In this document: one piece after another, positions 34,368 to 40,287 of the stretch
Position numbering within the stretch: position 1 is the first letter of the stretch
How the letters are laid out: every line of letters starts with the position of its first letter
Virus record (IMG/VR): IMGVR_UViG_3300046804_006269
Span: 1 to 40,287 of that record
Source: a virus
Length of the DNA stretch: 40,287 nucleotides
Direction: 5' to 3' (one strand)
Translations under genes and position numbers: made by a program
The notes under the pieces: generated by a model
Told to the model about the DNA's origin: nothing
Database searches by the model: none
The model's input: the letters and a program-made list of their open reading frames with translations, nothing else

Positions 34368-35552
34368 ATGAGTAACATTTTATTGGAAGGTCGTTGGAAT
34401 GACACCAAGGACGCCCTGCTGGAAGGTTTGCAGGGAACCCGTCGTAACAACATGACTGTGATGCTGGAAAACACCCGCAAGTATCTGATGGAAACTGCTG
34501 GAACAGGTGCAACTGCCGCAGGCAACATTGCCACACTGAACCGCGTAATTCTTCCAGTTATTCGCCGTGTAATGCCCACTGTTATTGCTAACGAAATCGT
34601 TGGCGTGCAGCCCATGACCGGCCCTGTGGGTCAGATTCACACCCTGCGTGTTCGCTACGCAGAAAGTGTAAACAGCACTGCAAGCGCACCCTTTGACACC
34701 GACACCACTGCTGGTGACGAAGCATTGAGCCCATTCAAGATCGCCACTGCCTATAGCGGCAGCACCGCTACTGGCAAGGCTGCAACCACAAGCGCACTGG
34801 AAGGTGTTGCTGGTAGCAAGCTGAACGTTCAGATCTTGAAGCAGATGGTGGAAGCCAAGACCCGCAAGCTCAGCGCTCGCTGGACATTTGAAGCTGCTCA
34901 GGATGCACAGGCTATGCACGGCATCGACGTGGAAGCCGAAATCATGGCAGCACTGGCTCAGGAAATCACTGCAGAAATCGACCAGGAAATCCTGGGTAGC
35001 CTGCGTGCCCTGGCTGCAACCGAAGAAACATTCAACCAGTTGAATGTCAGCGGTACTGCAACATTCGTGGGTGACGAACACGCTGCATTGGCTGTTCTGA
35101 TCAACCGCGTGGCCAACAAGATTGCTCAGCGCACCCGCCGTGGTGCTGGTAACTGGGCAGTGGTTAGCCCTCAGGCACTGACTGTGCTCCAGAGCGCAAC
35201 CACTTCAGCATTTGCTCGCACAACCGAAGGCACCTTTGAAGCTCCCACCAACACCAAGTTTGTGGGTACACTGAATGGTGCAATGAAGGTTTATGTGGAC
35301 ACCTATGCTAGCGATAACACCGCTGTGCTGGTTGGCTACAAGGGTGCTAGCGAAAGCGATGCTGCTGCATTCTACTGCCCATACATTCCTTTGATGAGCA
35401 GTGGTGTTGTACTGGATCCCACCAGTTTCGAACCAGTTGTGAGCTTCATGACTCGTTACGGATACGTGGAATTGACCAACACAGCAAGTTCACTGGGTAA
35501 TGCCGGTGATTATGTTGGTGAAATCACCATGAGCAACATCAGCTTCATCTAA
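34368..35552 (+). CDS. 23: Major capsid protein gp23
   Basis: 394 residues, shorter than T4 gp23 (521). Family hallmarks: 'LPVIRRVMPTVIANEIVGVQ', 'PMTGPVGQIHTLRVRY', 'KTRKLSARWTFEAAQD', 'HGIDVEAEIMAALAQEITAE', 'RRGAGNWAVVSPQALTVLQS' and 'YVGYKGASESDAAAFYCPYI'-type segments. An LME at residues 40-42 followed by TAGTG is a plausible gp21 cleavage site (inference). Codon choice is more biased than in neighbours, as expected for the most abundant protein. AAGGAGA lies 8 nt before the ATG. A bidirectional terminator follows. Confidence 0.96.
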   Translation: MSNILLEGRWNDTKDALLEGLQGTRRNNMTVMLENTRKYLMETAGTGATAAGNIATLNRVILPVIRRVMPTVIANEIVGVQPMTGPVGQIHTLRVRYAESVNSTASAPFDTDTTAGDEALSPFKIATAYSGSTATGKAATTSALEGVAGSKLNVQILKQMVEAKTRKLSARWTFEAAQDAQAMHGIDVEAEIMAALAQEITAEIDQEILGSLRALAATEETFNQLNVSGTATFVGDEHAALAVLINRVANKIAQRTRRGAGNWAVVSPQALTVLQSATTSAFARTTEGTFEAPTNTKFVGTLNGAMKVYVDTYASDNTAVLVGYKGASESDAAAFYCPYIPLMSSGVVLDPTSFEPVVSFMTRYGYVELTNTASSLGNAGDYVGEITMSNISFI

Positions 35553-35574
35553 GCTGTAACTGTAAAACAAACCC

Positions 35575-35601
35575 AAAAGCCGGCTCTTAGAGCCGGCTTT
35601 T
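35575..35601. terminator. Bidirectional intrinsic terminator after gp23
   Basis: AAAAGCCGGCTC/GAGCCGGCTTTT: a 12-bp stem with loop TTA, with T4 on the exit side of either strand. It lies between gp23 (plus) and the endonuclease gene (minus), 5 nt from the latter's stop. Confidence 0.92.
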
Positions 35602-35605
35602 CTTA

Positions 35606-37039
35606 TTAGTATTTCAAAACCCAATTACCACAATCCCAGTATCGGCGATATCTATTGGCAAACATATTTTGGCTTTCACTTAGTCCAGGGTCAAAATTGG
35701 GCAGCCACCGACTCAGTCGAGATTTTTGAGCCTGATACCTGGAAACTATCTTGGTACCATCAGTCCAAAAATATCCAGGATCAGAGGATCTGATTAGCTG
35801 AAAACCAGCAGCAATATACCCCTGGCCACGACTTTTACTGCGATCACAGTAGGTGATGATTTCAGATTGATTCAATTGATTTTTTATATAGGTCATCAAT
35901 TTGCTCAGCCCGCCTGATACGGTTACGCCTGGAGCTCCACACATTCTGAGTAATTCATAAGAAAACTCAGAGTCAAATCTGGAACGACCTATACTAATCA
36001 CCAGCAGAAACTCTGTGTCTTTCACCAGAGCAAAAGAACGATACGCTGGTGTAGCTCCTTGTAAGTGATATTGTTTGAACCAGGCGTTGGCTTGGGAATT
36101 GGTAATTTCCACAGTTTTGCACTGTCTGGCTCCTACACGCTGGTTTTTGTTTAGTTTGGACATCAGTAAATTCTTGATGATGTGTTTTTGATTATGCCAT
36201 TCCCAGTCAGTGATATGGACCAAATCAATTTTTTTCTGCTCGCATTCTGTGGTTTTTTCCAGATGTCTTTTGCGATTTTCAGCGCGATTTTGGCTGGGGT
36301 GAAAACTGTGCCAAAACAAGCCATTGATCTCAATGGCCAAATTGTGATCGGGAATCCAGATGTCCAACTCGCGACCATTCAGTACGTCCCAATCGCCAGG
36401 CTCATGTGTAATGCCCAGAGCAGTTAGATAGTCACTTATTTGTTTCTCTTCCAGACTATAATTGGATCGTTGTCTGATCTTGAATCCATGTTGGCGGCAA
36501 TATTCACCCACTGTGCTGTAGTAAACTCCCAGATCATCAGCTATCTCCACCAGAGTTTTTTTCTGTTGGATATACTGGTGCTCTAACCAATCCCGATTCT
36601 GTAATTTTTCAGCAACAGCCGGATCCATGCGATTTTTCTGCCAGATATGATGAATATCTGATCGTTGTGAGTTATATCCAACACCATACTTCTCCTCCAT
36701 GGATTTTTGTCTTTTTTGATTGATTGAATTTTTTTGATCCTGTGTATACAGACTTTTGGATTGCTGGACTTTTACACTGCTGTTTTGTGCATTGCAGGCA
36801 CAGACTTTTGAAATACCACAGAACCCCCAACCCTGGGTTACTGACAGGAATTTTTTTTGATTACCCTGGTTGCACAGATTGTTCTGTTGATGTATTGCAC
36901 TATATATGTTTTCAGCATATTGATCACTGATGACCTGAGTGTTTTCTTCAACCCACGCAGATAGCTCAGGATCAGATTTTATAATCTGGCTGTATCGTTT
37001 GGGATTGTGCTGAATTATTTGCCTGATTCTGTCTGTCAT
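35606..37039 (-). CDS. EDxHD-type free-standing homing endonuclease
   Basis: 477 residues on the strand opposite to its neighbours. About residues 218-280 carry the EDxHD/Vsr-like nuclease core: 'GRELDIWIPDHNLAIEINGL' followed by FWHS, then 'RKRHLEKTTECEQKKIDLVH' and ITDWEW. Upstream is a helix-turn-helix ('KTLVEIADDLGVYYSTVGEY', about 160-180) and the short 'EKYGVGYNSQRSDI' motif that often accompanies homing nucleases. The C-terminal 180 residues ('KQYHLQGATPAYRSFALVKD', 'DRSKSRGQGYIAAGFQ') are a known companion region of this family. It has its own late promoter (37064-37071) and AAAGGGG before the ATG. Likely a selfish gene inserted between gp23 and the endolysin. Confidence 0.85.
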   Translation of the reverse strand: MTDRIRQIIQHNPKRYSQIIKSDPELSAWVEENTQVISDQYAENIYSAIHQQNNLCNQGNQKKFLSVTQGWGFCGISKVCACNAQNSSVKVQQSKSLYTQDQKNSINQKRQKSMEEKYGVGYNSQRSDIHHIWQKNRMDPAVAEKLQNRDWLEHQYIQQKKTLVEIADDLGVYYSTVGEYCRQHGFKIRQRSNYSLEEKQISDYLTALGITHEPGDWDVLNGRELDIWIPDHNLAIEINGLFWHSFHPSQNRAENRKRHLEKTTECEQKKIDLVHITDWEWHNQKHIIKNLLMSKLNKNQRVGARQCKTVEITNSQANAWFKQYHLQGATPAYRSFALVKDTEFLLVISIGRSRFDSEFSYELLRMCGAPGVTVSGGLSKLMTYIKNQLNQSEIITYCDRSKSRGQGYIAAGFQLIRSSDPGYFWTDGTKIVSRYQAQKSRLSRWLPNFDPGLSESQNMFANRYRRYWDCGNWVLKY

Positions 37040-37063
37040 AGTGACCCCTTTGCTTTCTACATG

Positions 37064-37071
37064 TATTTATA
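37064..37071 (-). promoter_or_regulatory. Late promoter element for the homing endonuclease
   Basis: A perfect TATAAATA on the minus strand, 24 nt before ATG 37039. Confidence 0.72.
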
Positions 37072-37096
37072 GAGACAGTTTGATAATCAGAATTAT

Positions 37097-37104
37097 CATA
37101 AATA
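37097..37104 (+). promoter_or_regulatory. Late promoter element for the endolysin
   Basis: CATAAATA, 17 nt before ATG 37122, forming a second divergent late pair with the endonuclease promoter. Confidence 0.68.
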
Positions 37105-37121
37105 TTCTCAGGAGTTTCCAT

Positions 37122-37751
37122 ATGCCTTTTGATTGTAATTTTACTGAAGACGTACTCAAGCAGATGTTGCCCAGAAACAAAGAATGCGCCGAGTGGTTTT
37201 ACTATCTGGATCAGATTTTGCCGGATTATGAGATTGTCACGGCTCCTCGTGTAGCAGCGTTCATGGCTCAGTGTGCTCATGAAAGTGGTGAGTTCACTGT
37301 GCTGCAAGAGAATCTGAACTACAGTGCAGCTGGGCTCAGAAAGATATTCCCCAAGTATTTCCCCACTGACGAACTGGCCAATCAGTATGCCAAAAAACCT
37401 GAGAAAATTGCCAATCGTGTGTATGGAGCTCGCATGAGCAACGGTCCTGAAGCCACTGGAGATGGCTGGAGATTCAGAGGTCGGGGTATTATTCAGATCA
37501 CTGGCAGAGACAATTACACCAGATGCAGCCAGGATCTGTACGAGGACGATACTCTGTTGCAAGATCCTGATAAACTGTGCACCAAAGACGGCGCCATCTA
37601 CAGTGCCTGCTGGTTCTGGTGGGGTCGTGGACTGAACGATTTTGCAGATGCTGGTGACATGCTCACTATCACCAAGAGAATAAATGGTGGAACCATAGGT
37701 CTGGACGACCGTATGAAACATTATAATCACTTTTTGCATCTGTTGGGCTAA
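37122..37751 (+). CDS. GH19 chitinase-like endolysin
   Basis: 209 residues from ATG 37122 (MPFDCNFTEDVL) with AGGAG 7 nt upstream. The longer open frame from 37041 would cross the promoter and is rejected. GH19 features: 'VAAFMAQCAHESGEFTVLQE' with the catalytic glutamate near residue 54, 'IANRVYGARMSNGPE', 'GDGWRFRGRGIIQITGRDNY' and 'AIYSACWFWWGRGLNDF'. GH19 endolysins cut the glycan strands of peptidoglycan at lysis. No signal peptide is visible, and no holin is recognisable nearby. A second GH19 domain is in the tape measure, so this phage has one for entry and one for exit. Confidence 0.92.
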   Translation: MPFDCNFTEDVLKQMLPRNKECAEWFYYLDQILPDYEIVTAPRVAAFMAQCAHESGEFTVLQENLNYSAAGLRKIFPKYFPTDELANQYAKKPEKIANRVYGARMSNGPEATGDGWRFRGRGIIQITGRDNYTRCSQDLYEDDTLLQDPDKLCTKDGAIYSACWFWWGRGLNDFADAGDMLTITKRINGGTIGLDDRMKHYNHFLHLLG

Positions 37752-37754
37752 ATA
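37747..37754 (+). promoter_or_regulatory. Possible late promoter element after the endolysin
   Basis: GCTAAATA, 6 of 8 to consensus, overlapping the endolysin stop codon and 76 nt before ATG 37831. Confidence 0.4.
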
Positions 37755-37830
37755 ATCATATCCCATCAGGGATTTTATGCGGACACCACCGCGTAAGGAC
37801 CTAGAACGTCCAACAAGGAGAAAAAAACAA

Positions 37831-38724
37831 ATGGGCAGACCACTTCAATCAAAGTATTTCGGGAATCGCAACGTGGGTGCAACACCCACCACTGACGATT
37901 ACGGAATCGGCGGTAAGAAAGTCAGTGCAGTTGCAGCTGGCAACGCCACAGCATATAGTCAGGGTGTCACAGTTACACTCAGCGCACCCAACATCCCCAC
38001 TGGTGTTCAGGCTCTGGCCAACATCAGCATCTACACTGCCAATGGCAATGTAAGCAGTGTGGGTATTACAGAAACTGGTTCTGGTTACACCAGCGCCACG
38101 GCCACACTGGTCAAGCCAGCCAACGTGACCATTGCCAGCGCCAATGTCAGCGGCACCAGCGCCAGCAATGTGATCACCATCACCAGTTCAACCTCAGGTA
38201 TTTCAGTGGGTATGAAGGTGTCAGCCACCGGTGCCAACACCAGTGCTCGTGTCACCACAGTGAATGCTGGCAATGTGATCCTGGATCTGGTAAACACAGC
38301 TAACATCAGCGGCAACGCCACATTCTATGATGCAGGTACTGGTGTACTGGGCTCAGTGACTCTGGCAGCCATTGCCAGCAGTGTGAGCAATGCCATTACT
38401 TTCAGCAGCAACATTGGTGGCGACACCAGTGCAGCTGACATTATCCGTCAGATCAGCAGCAAGAGCTTTTACATCCAGACAGCCAACGGCAACGTGGGTC
38501 GTGCTAACTTGGTTACCACCAGCCCTGTCAGTGGTGAAATGCGTATCACTGCTACTGACAGTGCCAGTGGTACCTATTATGTGAAGAAAATCAGCGGTCA
38601 CGTGGCCACTGTGGTAGCCGGAACCGGTACACAGTTCGGCTTGCCAGGCGCTGGTAACGCTCGTGTAAGATGGACACTGGATGCAGCCACTATAAATGAA
38701 ACAGTTAAGTTGCCCAGCAACTAA
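37831..38724 (+). CDS. Beta-rich structural protein, MGRPL family
   Basis: 297 residues from ATG 37831, chosen because AAGGAG lies 10 nt upstream; an in-frame ATG at 37777 also has AGGGA and cannot be excluded. It starts MGRPLQSKYFGNRNVG, an N-terminus I associate with structural proteins of aquatic T4-like phages. The body is G-, S-, T-, A- and V-rich. It includes 'GSGYTSATATLV' and an 'SGISVGMKVSATGANTSA...TVNAGNVILDL' module that also occurs twice in the giant structural protein. No enzyme motif. Role is likely capsid or fibre decoration. Codon use is highly biased, suggesting high expression. Confidence 0.72.
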   Translation: MGRPLQSKYFGNRNVGATPTTDDYGIGGKKVSAVAAGNATAYSQGVTVTLSAPNIPTGVQALANISIYTANGNVSSVGITETGSGYTSATATLVKPANVTIASANVSGTSASNVITITSSTSGISVGMKVSATGANTSARVTTVNAGNVILDLVNTANISGNATFYDAGTGVLGSVTLAAIASSVSNAITFSSNIGGDTSAADIIRQISSKSFYIQTANGNVGRANLVTTSPVSGEMRITATDSASGTYYVKKISGHVATVVAGTGTQFGLPGAGNARVRWTLDAATINETVKLPSN

Positions 38725-38739
38725 TTGAACACATTGTAT

Positions 38740-38768
38740 TTGCTATAACTTACCCTGTTTGCTATACT
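38740..38768 (+). promoter_or_regulatory. Sigma70-type promoter candidate before a short terminated transcript
   Basis: TTGCTA (38740-38745), 17-bp spacer, TATACT (38763-38768). Start expected near 38775, only about 55 nt ahead of a strong terminator. Confidence 0.5.
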
Positions 38769-38774
38769 ATAAGA

Positions 38775-38831
38775 GTACGGGAAACTTGGACAAACTACTC
38801 AGGGGCAACTGAAAAGTTGCCCCATTTTTTT
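38775..38831 (+). ncRNA. Possible small RNA, about 57 nt
   Basis: Bounded by a promoter-like sequence and a strong intrinsic terminator, with no start codon and open frame of useful length between them. It may simply be the leader of the terminator that ends the upstream gene's message. Confidence 0.35.
38802..38831 (+). terminator. Strong intrinsic terminator
   Basis: GGGGCAACT/AGTTGCCCC: a 9-bp perfect stem with a GAAA loop, then A and seven T. It insulates the fibre gene from the upstream structural gene. Confidence 0.95.
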
Positions 38832-38853
38832 GGCTGGTAAAACTTCCAAGTAT

Positions 38854-38861
38854 CATAAATA
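38854..38861 (+). promoter_or_regulatory. Late promoter element for the collagen-like fibre gene
   Basis: CATAAATA, 17 nt before ATG 38879 and directly after the terminator. Confidence 0.68.
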
Positions 38862-38869
38862 CTGGTTGA

Positions 38870-40287
<1,418 letters not shown>

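Noticed and set aside
34380-35081. 233-codon minus-strand frame inside gp23
   Set aside because: Shadow of a strongly codon-biased gene; composition (C, S, H-rich) is typical of antisense frames.
37041-37121. N-terminal extension of the endolysin
   Set aside because: It would include the late promoter element and lacks a Shine-Dalgarno; ATG 37122 has AGGAG at ideal spacing and matches GH19 start.

Overview
The window is part of the genome of a T4-like myovirus (a contractile-tailed Caudoviricetes phage), not of a bacterial chromosome. The evidence is the dense set of recognisable T4 core genes: baseplate gp6, gp25, gp5, gp53, gp48 and gp26-like; late sigma factor gp55; recombination nuclease gp47/gp46; portal gp20; prohead protease gp21; scaffold gp22; and major capsid gp23. 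Also T4-like are the tightly packed or overlapping genes and a recurring T4-late-type promoter element (consensus TATAAATA) in front of structural genes. The protein style (giant structural protein beside gp6, GH19 endolysin, small protein between gp20 and the prohead core) resembles T4-like phages of aquatic bacteria. The sequence does not identify the host.

Layout. Positions 1-18466 are a minus-strand baseplate block read right to left: gp48, gp53, a large hub-like protein, gp5, a small lysozyme-like/hub-associated protein, gp25, gp6, and a giant structural protein that runs off the left edge. Positions 18479-23737 are a plus-strand early block with two near-consensus sigma70 promoters (TTTACA, 17 bp, TAAAAT or TATAAT): gp55 plus a complete PiT phosphate transporter, then gp47, gp46 and a PD-(D/E)XK nuclease. 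Positions 23738-24267 hold no convincing gene but many strong helices, and may be a large structured RNA. Positions 24268-26191 (minus) hold two tandem gp26-like paralogues and a 58-residue protein. Positions 26262-35552 (plus) hold the tape measure with a built-in GH19 domain, the portal, two small/acidic prohead proteins, protease, scaffold and major capsid protein, ended by a bidirectional terminator. Positions 35606-37039 (minus) hold an EDxHD-type homing endonuclease. Positions 37122-40287 (plus) hold a free GH19 endolysin, a beta-rich structural protein, a possible small RNA and a collagen-like fibre gene running off the right edge.

How it works together. Host-type promoters would make the late sigma factor, the phosphate transporter and the recombination nuclease early. 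gp55 would then open the TATAAATA-type promoters for head, tail, lysis and fibre genes on both strands. Several promoters are divergent pairs. One late promoter sits inside the spacer of the early promoter that drives gp55 itself, which suggests a built-in early-to-late switch. The most notable accessory items are the phage-encoded PiT transporter and the roughly 500-base structured region.

I saw no tRNA, rRNA, CRISPR array or insertion sequence.
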